In this document: positions 34,150 to 43,434 of the stretch, piece by piece
How the letters are laid out: each line of letters starts with the position of its first letter
Position numbering within the stretch: position 1 is the stretch's first letter
Assembly: GCF_000478605.2 (NCBI RefSeq)
Contig: NZ_ASHX02000001.1
Coordinates: 4,107,001 to 4,171,000, forward strand
Source of the DNA: Streptomyces thermolilacinus SPC6
Lineage (GTDB): Bacteria > Actinomycetota > Actinomycetes > Streptomycetales > Streptomycetaceae
DNA: 64,000 nucleotides
Direction of reading: 5' to 3'
The notes under the pieces: model-generated
Seen by the model: only the letters and a program-made list of their open reading frames with translations
Database searches by the model: none
Told to the model about the DNA's origin: nothing
Position numbers and translations under genes: made by a program

Positions 34150-34180
34150 GTGGCCCCGCGGACCTGACCCGCGGGGCCAC
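34150..34180 (+). terminator. Terminator after hppD
   Basis: A perfect 12-base stem (GTGGCCCCGCGG with CCGCGGGGCCAC) and a seven-base loop, 24 bases past the hppD stop. It may also serve the convergent TPR gene. Confidence 0.85.
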
Positions 34181-34264
34181 AGGCCGTCCCCGGCACCGGC
34201 GCCCGTACGCCCGCCCGTGCCCGTACGCCCCCCCCGTGCCCCGTGCCTGTACCCCACCGGGACC

Positions 34265-35695
34265 TCACCGTCCCGGCGGCTCCTCCGGCGGCTCGCCCAG
34301 CTCCGCCAGGGCCCGCCGCGCCGCCGGGGCGTACAGCGGCGAGAAGTACGGGTTGATCCGCAGCGCCTCCTCCAGGTGCCGCCGCGCCGCACCCTCCCGG
34401 CCGAGCGCCCGCTCCAGTTCGCCCCGGTGGTACGCGAACAGCGCGCTGCGCACCCCCCGCTCGCCCGCCGCCCGCGCGTACGGCAGCGCCCGCGACGGCT
34501 CGCCCGCCCGCAGCAGCGCCCGGCCCAGCGCGTCCGCCACGTCCGCCGAGCGGTGCCCGCCCCGCCACAGCGCCCGCAGCGACGCCACCGCCCGGTCCGG
34601 GTCGCCGTGCTCCGCCTCGTACCGGCCCCGTACGAGCGCCGTGCTCACCCCGTACGACGCCGCCGTCTCCGCGAGCCCCACCACGAGCGCGTACCGCTCC
34701 CGCGCCTCCGCGTCCCGGCCGAGCGCCGCGTACAGGTCCCCGGCCTCCAGGGCGGTGTCGGGCAGCGGCCGGGCCTCCAGCGCCTGCCCGTACACCCGCA
34801 GCGCCTCGTCCGTGCGGCCCAGCGCGGCGAGCGCCCGCGCCCGGCCCGCCAGCGACGGCGCGTCCCCGGGCGCCACCCGCAGCGCGGCCTCGTACCGGGC
34901 GAGCGCCTCGCGCGCGTACCCCCGCTCCCACGCCAGGTCGCCCAGCCGCCGCAGGGCCGCCGCCCGTTCGACGGACGTCCCGGACAGCGCCACCGCGTCG
35001 TGCGCGCGGGCCGCCGCGTCCTCCCGCCAGCCCTGGTCCCGGTACAGCTCCACCGCCCGCGCCTGCGCGACGGCGCTCGTCGGGCGCAGCTTCCGCAGCC
35101 GCTCCAGCGCCTTCCCGGCCGCCGCGTCGTCGCCGAGCCCCCGGTGCGCGTCCACCAGCAGCGCCTGGACCCGCCACCCGGGCCCCGCCGTGCTTGCCCC
35201 GCGCCCCGCCGCCCTCTCCGCCCAGCGCCGCGCCGTCCCGAAGTCGCCCCGTGCGAGCGCCAGTTCGCCCAGGCCCAGCACCGCCGCGTGGTTGCCCTCC
35301 GCCGCCGGGCGGACCTCCAGGGAGCGCCGCAGCGCCCGCTCCGCCCTCGGGTACGCCGCCGGGTCACCGGCCCGTACACCGTGCTCCGCGTACGCCGTGC
35401 CCAGCACCGCCCACGACACCGCGTCGTCCGGGTGGCGGCGCAGCCACGCCTCCCGGTCGCCGATCAGCGCCGCCAAATCCGGCAGCGCCGCCCCGGCGCC
35501 CGCCTCCACCCCCGCCGCGGCCCGCGCCGCCGGACCCGCGAGCCCGGCCGGGACCCCCGCTCCCGCCGTGCCCGGAGCGCCGCCCGCGCCGCCCGCACCC
35601 GTCGGGCCGTCGGCCGCGAGCAGCGCCAGCGCGCCCGCGAGCACCGCGCCCGCCCCGGCCAGCAGCACCACCTGGGAGAACCGTTCCGTCTTCAT
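34265..35695 (-). CDS. Membrane-anchored TPR protein
   Basis: A 476-residue protein. A short basic start MKTERFSQ leads into one hydrophobic helix (VVLLAGAGAVLAGALALLA), so the rest faces outside or is anchored to the membrane. After a Gly/Ala/Pro-rich linker come about nine TPR-like helical pairs (for example DDAVSWAVLGTAYAEHG, YAREALARYEAALRVAPGD, DEALRVYGQALEARPLPD). TPR proteins scaffold partners; no enzyme domain is present. The frame is extremely Ala/Arg-rich. Confidence 0.8.
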   Translation of the reverse strand: MKTERFSQVVLLAGAGAVLAGALALLAADGPTGAGGAGGAPGTAGAGVPAGLAGPAARAAAGVEAGAGAALPDLAALIGDREAWLRRHPDDAVSWAVLGTAYAEHGVRAGDPAAYPRAERALRRSLEVRPAAEGNHAAVLGLGELALARGDFGTARRWAERAAGRGASTAGPGWRVQALLVDAHRGLGDDAAAGKALERLRKLRPTSAVAQARAVELYRDQGWREDAAARAHDAVALSGTSVERAAALRRLGDLAWERGYAREALARYEAALRVAPGDAPSLAGRARALAALGRTDEALRVYGQALEARPLPDTALEAGDLYAALGRDAEARERYALVVGLAETAASYGVSTALVRGRYEAEHGDPDRAVASLRALWRGGHRSADVADALGRALLRAGEPSRALPYARAAGERGVRSALFAYHRGELERALGREGAARRHLEEALRINPYFSPLYAPAARRALAELGEPPEEPPGR

Positions 35696-35793
35696 GCCGC
35701 TCACTGTGCGCGCGGCCGCCCGGCCCGCCCGGGCGCCCACGGCGGCGTACCCGCCCGGTTCACACCGATGGCCCCGGGTGCCACGCTGGGATC

Positions 35794-37161
35794 ATGGACG
35801 AGCTGCTGCGCCGGCTGCGTGCCGGTCTCCCCGCCGAGGCCCTGATCACCGACCCCGACGTCACCCCCACGTACGCCCGCGACATGGCGGGCTTCTGCCC
35901 CGCCGGGGACCCGGCCGTCGTGGTGCTGCCCCGCACGGTCGAGGAGGTCCAGCACGTCATGCGCACCGCGACCGCGCTGCGCGTCCCCGTCGTCCCGCAG
36001 GGGGCCCGTACCGGACTGTCGGGCGCGGCCAACGCCACCGACGGGTGCGTCGTGCTGTCCCTGGTCAGGATGGACAGAGTCCTGGAGATCAACCCGGTCG
36101 ACCGGACCGCCGTCGTCGAACCGGGCGTCGTCAACGCCGTGCTGTCCCGTGCCGTCGCCGAGCACGGCCTGTACTACCCGCCGGATCCGTCGAGCTGGGA
36201 GACCTGCACCATCGGCGGCAACATCGGGACCGCGTCCGGCGGACTGTGCTGCGTCAAGTACGGGGTGACCGCCGAGTACGTCCTCGGCCTGGACGTGGTC
36301 CTCGCCGACGGGCGCCTGCTGTCCACCGGCCGCCGCACCGCCAAGGGCGTCGCCGGGTACGACCTGACGCGCCTCTTCGTCGGCTCCGAGGGCACCCTCG
36401 GCGTCGTCGTCCGCGCCGTCCTCGCGCTGCGGCCCAAACCGCCCGTCCAGCTCGCCCTGGCCGCCGAGTTCGCGTCCACGGCCGAGGCGTGCGCCGCCGT
36501 CTGCGCCGTCATGGAGCGGGGTCACACCCCGTCGCTGCTCGAACTGATGGACCGCACCACGGTCCAGGCGGTCAACCGCCTCGGCCGCATGGGCCTGCCC
36601 GACTCGACGGCCGCGCTGCTCCTGGCCGCGTTCGACACCCCGGACCCGGCCGCCGACCTGGCCGCCGTGGGCGAGCTGTGCACCGCCGCGGGCGCCACGC
36701 AGGTCGTCCCCGCCGACGACCCCGCCGAGTCCGAACTGCTCCTCCAGGCACGCCGGATGTCCCTGCCCGCCCTGGAGACCCTCGCCCCCGCCACGATGAT
36801 CGACGACGTGTGCGTGCCGCGCTCCCGGCTCGCCGACATGCTCGACGGCACGGCCGCCGTCGCGGAGACGTACGGCCTCACCATCGGCGTCTGCGCCCAC
36901 GCGGGAGACGGCAACACCCACCCGGTCGTGTGCTTCGACCACACCGACCCGGACGAGTCCCGGCGCGCCCGCGAGTCGTTCGACGCCATCATGGCGCTCG
37001 GCCTCGAACTGGGCGGCACCATCACCGGCGAGCACGGCGTCGGCGTGCTCAAGAAGGAGTGGCTCGCCCGCGAACTCGGCCCCGTCGGCCTCGAACTCCA
37101 GCGCGGCATCAAGAAGACCTTCGACCCGCTGAACCTCCTCAACCCCGGCAAGCTGTTCTGA
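35794..37161 (+). CDS. FAD-linked oxidase of the glycolate/D-lactate dehydrogenase type
   Basis: A 455-residue protein in the GlcD/DLD family. An N-terminal PCMH FAD domain (about residues 35-215) contains VPVVPQGARTGLSGAANATDG and PDPSSWETCTIGGNIGTASGG. The C-terminal oxidase domain has GVCAHAGDGNTHPVVCFD and GGTITGEHGVGVLKKEWL, which hold the substrate and FAD contacts. It oxidises a 2-hydroxy acid to the 2-oxo acid; glycolate, D-lactate and D-2-hydroxyglutarate are all possible. No GlcE/F partner is adjacent, so it is probably a stand-alone enzyme. The ATG is preceded by a weak ribosome site. Confidence 0.9.
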   Translation: MDELLRRLRAGLPAEALITDPDVTPTYARDMAGFCPAGDPAVVVLPRTVEEVQHVMRTATALRVPVVPQGARTGLSGAANATDGCVVLSLVRMDRVLEINPVDRTAVVEPGVVNAVLSRAVAEHGLYYPPDPSSWETCTIGGNIGTASGGLCCVKYGVTAEYVLGLDVVLADGRLLSTGRRTAKGVAGYDLTRLFVGSEGTLGVVVRAVLALRPKPPVQLALAAEFASTAEACAAVCAVMERGHTPSLLELMDRTTVQAVNRLGRMGLPDSTAALLLAAFDTPDPAADLAAVGELCTAAGATQVVPADDPAESELLLQARRMSLPALETLAPATMIDDVCVPRSRLADMLDGTAAVAETYGLTIGVCAHAGDGNTHPVVCFDHTDPDESRRARESFDAIMALGLELGGTITGEHGVGVLKKEWLARELGPVGLELQRGIKKTFDPLNLLNPGKLF

Positions 37162-37163
37162 CC

Positions 37164-37185
37164 GCCCGCCACCCCGGGCGGCCGC
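37164..37185. terminator. Short hairpin between convergent genes
   Basis: CCGCCCG and CGGGCGG pair around a six-base loop, lying between the convergent oxidase and SsgA-like genes. It is short and has no T-run, so it is a weak bidirectional terminator at best. Confidence 0.45.
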
Positions 37186-37213
37186 GTGCCGGACCCCGAT
37201 TCCGTACGTCCCC

Positions 37214-37633
37214 TCACGCCTCCGCCGAGAGCAGCGCGGCGAGCCCGTCGTCGATGCCGAGCCGCTCCGCCTCCGTGCCCGGCGCCACCACCCCCAGCGT
37301 CCGCTCCAGCCACGCCGACACCTGCGACGTCGGCGCCTCCAGCAGCGCGTCGCCGTCCGGGGACGACAGGGCCATCAGCACGACGCTCCGCCCGTTCGCC
37401 TTCGACGGCCAGATCCGCACGTCGCCGTAGCCGCACGGCCGGAACACGCCCTCCACCAGCAGCTCGCGCGCGAACGTCCAGTACACCGGGTGCTCGGAGC
37501 CGATGTGGAAGACGATGTGGACGGCGTACGGGTCGCTCGTCCGGTACGTCAGCCGCGCCGGCACGGACACGCTCTGCTCCGCGGACAGCACCAGCCGCAT
37601 CTCCAGCTCCCGCTCCACCGTGGTCATCTCCAT
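37214..37633 (-). CDS. ssgG: SsgA-like sporulation/cell division regulator
   Basis: A 139-residue SALP protein. The conserved core runs from LEMRLVLSAEQSVSVPARLT and YRTSDPYAVHIVFHIGSEHPV to GYGDVRIWPSK and LLEAPTSQVSAWLERTL. SALPs are restricted to morphologically complex actinobacteria and help place or remodel septa and spore walls. GAGGGAGGAAG lies upstream of the ATG. Recalled synteny with the S. coelicolor region points to ssgG, which affects septum-site choice; the exact paralogue letter is the less certain part. Confidence 0.88.
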   Translation of the reverse strand: MEMTTVERELEMRLVLSAEQSVSVPARLTYRTSDPYAVHIVFHIGSEHPVYWTFARELLVEGVFRPCGYGDVRIWPSKANGRSVVLMALSSPDGDALLEAPTSQVSAWLERTLGVVAPGTEAERLGIDDGLAALLSAEA

Positions 37634-37870
37634 GGTTCTTCCTCCCTCTCGCCGGGTCGGCACGGGCCCCACCGCGGGCCCGCTCGGAAGGAGAGAGCGG
37701 GTTCCCACGTCGTCATTACGCGACTTTCACCAACGAATTTCTGTTACTTTCCGTGACGTCGCGGTGACCTGATGGGGGGCGTTGTCCCCGGAGCGGCCCG
37801 GCGGCATCCGGCTGTCTGATAGATGTGGTGCCTTGAATTGAGGCCCTCGAGGAGATACGGGACCACGGTG

Positions 37871-39433
37871 ATGAGCGCCCCAACCCCGGCAACCGGCGAC
37901 GGCAGCCCCGAAGCCGGGTACTACCCAGACCCCTCCATTCCTGGCTACATCCGGTACTGGAACGGTGCCGCCTGGGTGCCCGGTACGAGCCGTCCGGCCC
38001 CCGGAGAGGGCGAGGCCATGCCCGTGCCGCCGGCCTCCGCCGCCCCCGCGCGGGTCCCCGCCCAGGCGCCCCCGGCCGCCTCGCGGGCCACGGCCGCGTC
38101 GCCGGTTCCGGCCGTCGAGGAGACCGGGCCCGTCTTCCTGGACGAGGACCCCGGCATGGCCTCCGAGCCGGGGCCCGCCGCCGAACCGGAACGGGACGCG
38201 GAACGCGACGCGGCGCCCGAGCCGGCGTCCGCGTGGCAGGCCGACATGTCCCGCCAGCGGGGCCTCGACGGCGGACCCGACGTCGCGTGGGGCGCGGCGG
38301 GCGGCCCCGACCCGCGCGTCCCGGCCGCGGCCGACCCGACGGGCGGTGCGCTCCCGGGCGTACGGCGGGTGGACCCCGGGCCCGAGGCGCGTACCGGCCC
38401 GGCGCGCACCGGCCCCGAGGGCACCATGACCATGCGGCCGCCCCAGCCGGAGGCGCCCCGCACCCCGGACGTCCCCGCGCCGCAGGGTCCCCGCGACGCG
38501 CAGCCGCAGGGCCCGCAGACACTCGGCCCCCAGTCCCAGGTCCCCCCGCCCCAGGCCGCGCACGCCGCGCAGGCCCAGGCACCGCACGCGGCGGCCGCCC
38601 AGCCCCACCCCGTACCGCCTCATCCCGCACAGGCCCAGGCCCAGGCGGCGGCCGCCCCGCACCAGCCGCAGCCCCAGGCGCCCGCCCAGTCCCAGCCGTC
38701 CACCGCGCACCAGGCGCCCGCCCCGCACCAGGTCCCGCCGCACACGGCGGCGCCCGTCACCAGCGGTCCCGGCGGCGGCGCGGCCTCCTGGGCGCAGCAG
38801 GTCCACCAACTGGCCCAGCCCGCACCCGTCCCCGCCCAGTCCGGCACCGGCCTCGGCGCCGCGCCCGGGCAGGACGCCGCCCAGCCGGTCGTCCCCTGGA
38901 AGCCGCCGGTCAGCGACCCGTTCCTGCGCGCCGCCCAGGAGCGGGCTGCCGCCCGCCCGGCCGGGCTCGGCAGGAGGTTCGCCGCCCGGCTGGTGGACAC
39001 CCTCGTGCTCGGCGCGCTCGCGGGCGCGGCCTCCGCGCCGTTCGTGCTGAACGCCGTCGACCACATCAACGACAAGATCGAGCAGGCAAAACGGTCCGGC
39101 GAGACGGTCACCGTCTGGCTCGTGGACGGCACCACCTCCGTCCAGTTCGGCATCGCGCTCGGCATCCTCCTCGTCCTCGGCGTCCTGTACGAGGCGCTGC
39201 CCACCGCCAAGTGGGGCCGCACGCTCGGCAAGCAGTTGTGCGGCACCGAGGTGCGGGGCATCGAGTCGCACGAGCCGCCCGGCTTCGGGGCGGCGCTGCG
39301 CCGCTGGCTCGTGTACGGGGTGCTGGGCCTGGCCGCGATCGGCGTGTTCAACGTGCTGTGGTGCCTGTTCGACCGGCCGTGGCGCCAGTGCTGGCACGAC
39401 AAGGCGGCCGGGACGTTCGTAGCGGCCCGCTGA
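37871..39433 (+). CDS. RDD-family membrane protein with DUF2510 start and long Gln/Pro linker
   Basis: A 520-residue protein. Residues 14-36 are a DUF2510 motif (AGYYPDPSIPGYIRYWNGAA). About 300 residues of Pro/Ala/Gln-rich disorder follow (PQAAHAAQAQAPHAAAAQPH and relatives). The C-terminal 150 residues are an RDD domain with three hydrophobic segments; the defining Arg and two Asp are present in GRRFAARLVDTLVLGALAG and CLFDRPWRQCWHDKAAGT. RDD proteins include Na+/H+ and osmolyte transporters, but most are uncharacterised. A second RDD gene follows 87 bases later, so they probably form an operon. Confidence 0.85.
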   Translation: MSAPTPATGDGSPEAGYYPDPSIPGYIRYWNGAAWVPGTSRPAPGEGEAMPVPPASAAPARVPAQAPPAASRATAASPVPAVEETGPVFLDEDPGMASEPGPAAEPERDAERDAAPEPASAWQADMSRQRGLDGGPDVAWGAAGGPDPRVPAAADPTGGALPGVRRVDPGPEARTGPARTGPEGTMTMRPPQPEAPRTPDVPAPQGPRDAQPQGPQTLGPQSQVPPPQAAHAAQAQAPHAAAAQPHPVPPHPAQAQAQAAAAPHQPQPQAPAQSQPSTAHQAPAPHQVPPHTAAPVTSGPGGGAASWAQQVHQLAQPAPVPAQSGTGLGAAPGQDAAQPVVPWKPPVSDPFLRAAQERAAARPAGLGRRFAARLVDTLVLGALAGAASAPFVLNAVDHINDKIEQAKRSGETVTVWLVDGTTSVQFGIALGILLVLGVLYEALPTAKWGRTLGKQLCGTEVRGIESHEPPGFGAALRRWLVYGVLGLAAIGVFNVLWCLFDRPWRQCWHDKAAGTFVAAR

Positions 39434-39520
39434 CGGCCTTTCGGGGCACCGCGCCGACGGTGTCCCCCGAACGGCACATGAGCGGATGCGGGCGCGGGCG
39501 GGGCGGGATGCACTGCCCCC

Positions 39521-40294
39521 ATGAGCAACGAACCGCCCACGCCAGGCCCGCCCCCCGACGACGATCCGTTCCGCAAACGCCCGCAGGAGCCGCCGCGCTA
39601 TCCCGAGGGCGGCGGTACGCCCCCGCCGCCGCCCCCGCCCAGCGGCGAGGGCCCCTACCCGGGCGGCCCGCCAGGACCCGGAGCGGGCGGCCCGTACGGC
39701 GGTGAACCCCCCGGCGCGGGCGGCCCGTACGGCGCGGGCGGCCCCTATGGCGGCGGCCCGTACGGTGGAGGCCCGTACGGTGGAGGCCCGTACGGCGGCA
39801 CCGATCCGCTCGCCGGGATGCCGCCGCTCGGCGACACCGGCAAACGCGTCCTCGCGCGCATCGTGGACTGGCTGATCATCGCCGTTCCGCTCGGGCTCAT
39901 CGGCATCCCCTTCGGCGTCTACGACCGCGTGGGCGACGAGTCGGGCGACATCGCCGACGTGTGGGCGACCGGCAACGACGGCGGCCAGTGGGTGTTCCAG
40001 CTCATCTCGATCGTGGCGTACGTCGCCTACGACACCTTCATGACGGCGAAGCGCAACGGCCAGACGCTCGGCAAGCGCATGACGGGCCTGCGGGTCGCGA
40101 TGCTCAACGACGGCAGCGTCCCGCCGGTGAACGCCGCCCTCATGCGGGCCCTGGTGCTGTGGCTGCCCACGCTCATCTGCTGCGCCTGCCTGTGGCCGCT
40201 GCTGCTCCTCGTCCTGATCCTGGTGGACAAGCCGTACAAACAGGGCCTCCACGACAAGGCGGCGAAGACCGTCGTCGTCTCAACCACGGACTGA
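39521..40294 (+). CDS. Second RDD-family membrane protein with Gly-Pro-Tyr repeats
   Basis: A 257-residue protein. The first 100 residues are Pro-rich, then Gly-Gly-Pro-Tyr repeats (GGPYGGGPYGGGPYGG) encoded by 15-base tandem DNA repeats around 39740-39800. The RDD core begins GKRVLARIVDWLIIAVPLGL and continues with NGQTLGKRMTGLRVAML, three to four hydrophobic helices, and KQGLHDKAAKTVVV. It is a paralogue of the gene upstream. Its last 15 bases overlap the end of a convergent small membrane gene. Confidence 0.87.
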   Translation: MSNEPPTPGPPPDDDPFRKRPQEPPRYPEGGGTPPPPPPPSGEGPYPGGPPGPGAGGPYGGEPPGAGGPYGAGGPYGGGPYGGGPYGGGPYGGTDPLAGMPPLGDTGKRVLARIVDWLIIAVPLGLIGIPFGVYDRVGDESGDIADVWATGNDGGQWVFQLISIVAYVAYDTFMTAKRNGQTLGKRMTGLRVAMLNDGSVPPVNAALMRALVLWLPTLICCACLWPLLLLVLILVDKPYKQGLHDKAAKTVVVSTTD

Positions 40295-40522
40295 CGAGCG
40301 CCGTTCCCGCGCGGCGGCGGGCTCCCGGCCCGCCGCCCGGCTCTCCCCGCCCTCCTCGGCCGTGCGCGCCAGGGTCACCGCCAGGCCGAGCAGCAGGGAG
40401 AGGACGGCCGACACGGCGATCCCGGCGTCGCTCGTCGTTCCCGTCAGCAGAAGCAGGGTGACGGTCGAACAGATGACGGTGGCCGAACCCAGGGCGAGCC
40501 GTGCGACGGTCGGACGCGGCAT
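40280..40522 (-). CDS. Small two-helix membrane protein
   Basis: An 80-residue protein with two hydrophobic helices (LALGSATVICSTVTLLLLTG and AGIAVSAVLSLLLGLAVTLA) and an Arg/Glu-rich tail (EEGGESRAAGREPAAARERR). GAGGGACGG lies upstream of the chosen ATG. No family recognised. It converges on the RDD gene with a 15-base tail overlap. It could be a spurious frame, but the membrane pattern and codon bias argue for a real gene. Confidence 0.6.
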   Translation of the reverse strand: MPRPTVARLALGSATVICSTVTLLLLTGTTSDAGIAVSAVLSLLLGLAVTLARTAEEGGESRAAGREPAAARERRSSVRG

Positions 40523-40790
40523 GACGGTTTCCGTCCCTCTCGGTGGTTCGCGACGCGGTCGCACGCTGCGGACGACCGCCGACGACCCTACGACGGCGGC
40601 CGCCCGGCGGGAACCAGGGGTGAGTGTCACCTCACGCGCGGTACCGGTGCGTCAAGGGCGCACGGGGTCACCAGGACCGCGCGCCCGCTTTTCCGTGTCC
40701 GGTATACGGATTGAGCTGTCCACATAGGGCACTTGGCCTGTGCAAGTCAAGACTGTCTTTTCTCGCGTAAGTCCGGTCGAATGTCGTCAC

Positions 40791-40818
40791 TTGTGGCGCG
40801 ACACCGCACGCGGATAAT
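40791..40818 (+). promoter_or_regulatory. Probable housekeeping promoter of the M6 protease gene
   Basis: TTGTGG (40791-40796) and GATAAT (40813-40818) are 16 bases apart, a good match to a HrdB-type promoter, with transcription expected near 40825 and a leader of about 45 bases. The region 40523-40790 between the small membrane gene and this promoter contains no gene; its second half is relatively AT-rich. Confidence 0.6.
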
Positions 40819-40869
40819 CACGTGACCCCCCCATCCGCGTCGGCGGTTCGCAGGGGAGGAAACGTACAA

Positions 40870-43311
40870 GTGACCAGCAGACGACGGGCGTTCCGCGCGT
40901 CCGCGGTGTTCGTGGCCCTGGCCGCGACCGCCGCCACCGCCGGGGCCCTCACGACGGCCCAGGCCGACAACCGCCCGGAGACGGGCATCGAGCGCCACGA
41001 CCCGGCGCCGGGCACCGACCACCACGGTCACGCCCACGACAAGGCCGCAGGGGTGGACCACGACCTCGAGGGTCCGTTCAGCGAGCAGCAGACCAAGCAG
41101 CGCGAGGCCGCGCTGGAGCAGGTGCTCTCCGGCGAGTCCAAGGTGGAGCGCCGCGGCGCCTCCCAGGTCGTCAAGCTCGACGACAAGAAGTACGTCGAGC
41201 TGGGCCGGGAGAAGACCGACAAGATCTTCACCATCCTGGTCGAGTTCGGCGACAAGGTGGACAACGAGACGCTCGTCGACCGCAAGGACGACGACACGGA
41301 CGAGCTGAAGCCGAAGTTCGGCGGCACGCCCGGCCCGCTGCACAACCAGATCGCCAAGCCGGACCGGACGAAGGACAACTCGACCGCCTGGCAGGCCGAC
41401 TACGACCGCGAGCACTTCCAGGACCTGTACTTCGGTACCGGCAAGGACGAGCAGGGCAACCAGAAGCACTCGCTCAAGACCTACTACGAGCGCACCTCGT
41501 CCGGCCGCTACTCGGTCGACGGCACCGTCTCGGACTGGGTCAAGGTCGAGTACAACGAGGCCCGTTACGGCTCCAACTACTGCGGCCAGACCAACTGCGC
41601 CAACGTCTGGGACGCCGTCCGCGACGGTGTGACCGCCTGGTCGAACGACCAGAAGGCCAAGGGCAAGACCGACGCCGAGATCAAGGCGATGCTGGCCGAG
41701 TACGACCAGTGGGACCGTTACGACTTCGACGGCGACGGCAACTTCAACGAGGCCGACGGCTACATCGACCACTTCCAGATCGTCCACGCGGGCGAGGACG
41801 AGTCGGCCGGCGGCGGCGCCCAGGGCTCCGACGCCCTGTGGGCGCACCGCTGGTACGCGTACGGCACCGACGCGGGCAAGACCGGCCCGGCCCACAACAA
41901 GGCCGGCGGCACGCAGATCGGCAACACCGGCATCTGGGTCGGCGACTACACGATGCAGCCGGAGAACGGCGGCCTCGGCGTCTTCGCCCACGAGTACGGC
42001 CACGACCTGGGCCTGCCGGACCTGTACGACACGTCCGGCCGCGCGGGCGCCGAGAACTCCACGGGCTTCTGGTCCCTGATGTCCTCCGGCTCCTGGCTGG
42101 GCACCGGCAAGGACGCCATCGGCGACATGCCGGGCGACATGACCGCCTGGGACAAGCTCCAGCTGGGCTGGCTGGACTACGAGAAGGCCAAGGCCGCCAC
42201 GAAGTCCAAGCACAAGCTGGGCGTCGCCGCGTACAACACGAAGAACCCGCAGGCGCTCATCGTCGAGCTGCCGAAGAAGAGCGTCACCACCCCGATCGTC
42301 AAGCCGGTCCAGGGCGCCACCCAGTGGTGGAGCAACATGGGTGACGACCTCAAGAACACCCTCACCCGCTCCGTCGACCTGACGGGCAAGGCCAGGGCCG
42401 AGCTGTCGCTCGACGGCTGGTGGGACATCGAGGCCGAGTACGACTACCTGTACGCCGAGGTCTCCACGGACGGCGGCGCGCAGTGGACCGCCCTCGACGG
42501 CACCGCCGACGGCGCGCCGATCACCAAGGACGCCAGCGGCGCGACCGCGCTGACCGGCACGTCCGAGGCGTTCAAGAAGCTCGTGTACTCGCTCGACGCG
42601 TACGCGGGCAAGAAGATCGACCTCCGCTTCCGCTACCAGACGGACGGCGGCGTGGCGCAGAAGGGCTTCGCGGCGGACAACATCATCGTGACCGCCGACG
42701 GCGCCCCGGTCTTCTCCGACGACGCCGAGGCCGAGGCCGCGGGCTGGACGTCGAAGGGCTTCTCCCGCATCGGCGAGGCGATCAGCGACGAGTACCCCCA
42801 GTACTACATCGCGGAGAACCGCCAGTACGTCTCGTACGACGCGACGCTGAAGGTCGGCCCGTACAACTTCGGGTTCGGCGGCGACAAGGCCGGCTGGGTG
42901 GAGCACTACCCGTACCAGACCGGTCTGCTGATCTGGAAGTGGGACACCTCCCAGAAGGACAACAACACGGCCGTCCACCCCGGTGAGGGCCTCGTCCTCC
43001 CGATCGACGCCCACGCCAAGCCGCTGACCTGGGCCGACGGCACGCTGATGCGCAACCGCATCCAGTCGTACGACGCCCCGTTCAGCCGCTTCCGCACCGA
43101 CCGCGTCACCCTGCACAAGGCCGACGTCGCCCAGGGCTTCGGCGGCCTCGCCGGGAACCCGGTCTTCGACGACCGCAAGGGCGTCTACTGGTTCGAGAGC
43201 AACCCGCGGGCCGGCGTCAAGGTGAACGACACCAACACCCGGATCGCGATCACCGAGCAGCCGCGCAACGGCCGCACGATCACTGTCCAGGTGGGTCCGT
43301 CCACCAAGTGA
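40870..43311 (+). CDS. Secreted M6-family metalloprotease (immune inhibitor A type)
   Basis: An 813-residue preproprotein. The GTG start follows GGGGAGGAA by eight bases. The signal peptide (about 1-33) has an RRR start, a hydrophobic core and ends near TTAQA. A His/Asp-rich propeptide segment comes next. The M6 catalytic zinc site HEYGHDLGLPDLYD lies at about 374-387, with Met-turn candidates in FWSLMSSGSW. The C-terminal part has carbohydrate-binding-like beta modules (LYAEVSTDGGAQWTALDGTA, RFRYQTDGG). It should be an extracellular protease, probably activated by propeptide removal. Codon use is very optimal, suggesting strong expression. Confidence 0.93.
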   Translation: MTSRRRAFRASAVFVALAATAATAGALTTAQADNRPETGIERHDPAPGTDHHGHAHDKAAGVDHDLEGPFSEQQTKQREAALEQVLSGESKVERRGASQVVKLDDKKYVELGREKTDKIFTILVEFGDKVDNETLVDRKDDDTDELKPKFGGTPGPLHNQIAKPDRTKDNSTAWQADYDREHFQDLYFGTGKDEQGNQKHSLKTYYERTSSGRYSVDGTVSDWVKVEYNEARYGSNYCGQTNCANVWDAVRDGVTAWSNDQKAKGKTDAEIKAMLAEYDQWDRYDFDGDGNFNEADGYIDHFQIVHAGEDESAGGGAQGSDALWAHRWYAYGTDAGKTGPAHNKAGGTQIGNTGIWVGDYTMQPENGGLGVFAHEYGHDLGLPDLYDTSGRAGAENSTGFWSLMSSGSWLGTGKDAIGDMPGDMTAWDKLQLGWLDYEKAKAATKSKHKLGVAAYNTKNPQALIVELPKKSVTTPIVKPVQGATQWWSNMGDDLKNTLTRSVDLTGKARAELSLDGWWDIEAEYDYLYAEVSTDGGAQWTALDGTADGAPITKDASGATALTGTSEAFKKLVYSLDAYAGKKIDLRFRYQTDGGVAQKGFAADNIIVTADGAPVFSDDAEAEAAGWTSKGFSRIGEAISDEYPQYYIAENRQYVSYDATLKVGPYNFGFGGDKAGWVEHYPYQTGLLIWKWDTSQKDNNTAVHPGEGLVLPIDAHAKPLTWADGTLMRNRIQSYDAPFSRFRTDRVTLHKADVAQGFGGLAGNPVFDDRKGVYWFESNPRAGVKVNDTNTRIAITEQPRNGRTITVQVGPSTK

Positions 43312-43325
43312 TGATCCACCGCTGA

Positions 43326-43353
43326 GTTCCCGCGGCCCCAGGGGCGCGGGAAC
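43326..43353 (+). terminator. Terminator after the M6 protease gene
   Basis: A stem of GTTCCCGCG and CGCGGGAAC, extended inward by CCCC/GGGG around a single A, 15 bases after the stop. Confidence 0.85.
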
Positions 43354-43370
43354 GAGGCAGGTCAGGGCCT

Positions 43371-43406
43371 GATCGGCCGTCGCCCCCTGGCGGGCGGCGG
43401 CCGATC
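43371..43406 (+). terminator. Second hairpin, GATCGGCCG stem, followed by T-rich bases
   Basis: GATCGGCCG pairs with CGGCCGATC around an 18-base loop that is itself partly paired, followed by GTGTTT. Together with the preceding hairpin it forms a tandem terminator between the protease and a small hypothetical gene. Confidence 0.7.
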
Positions 43407-43434
43407 GTGTTTAGGTGCGGGTGACCGAGTCCTG

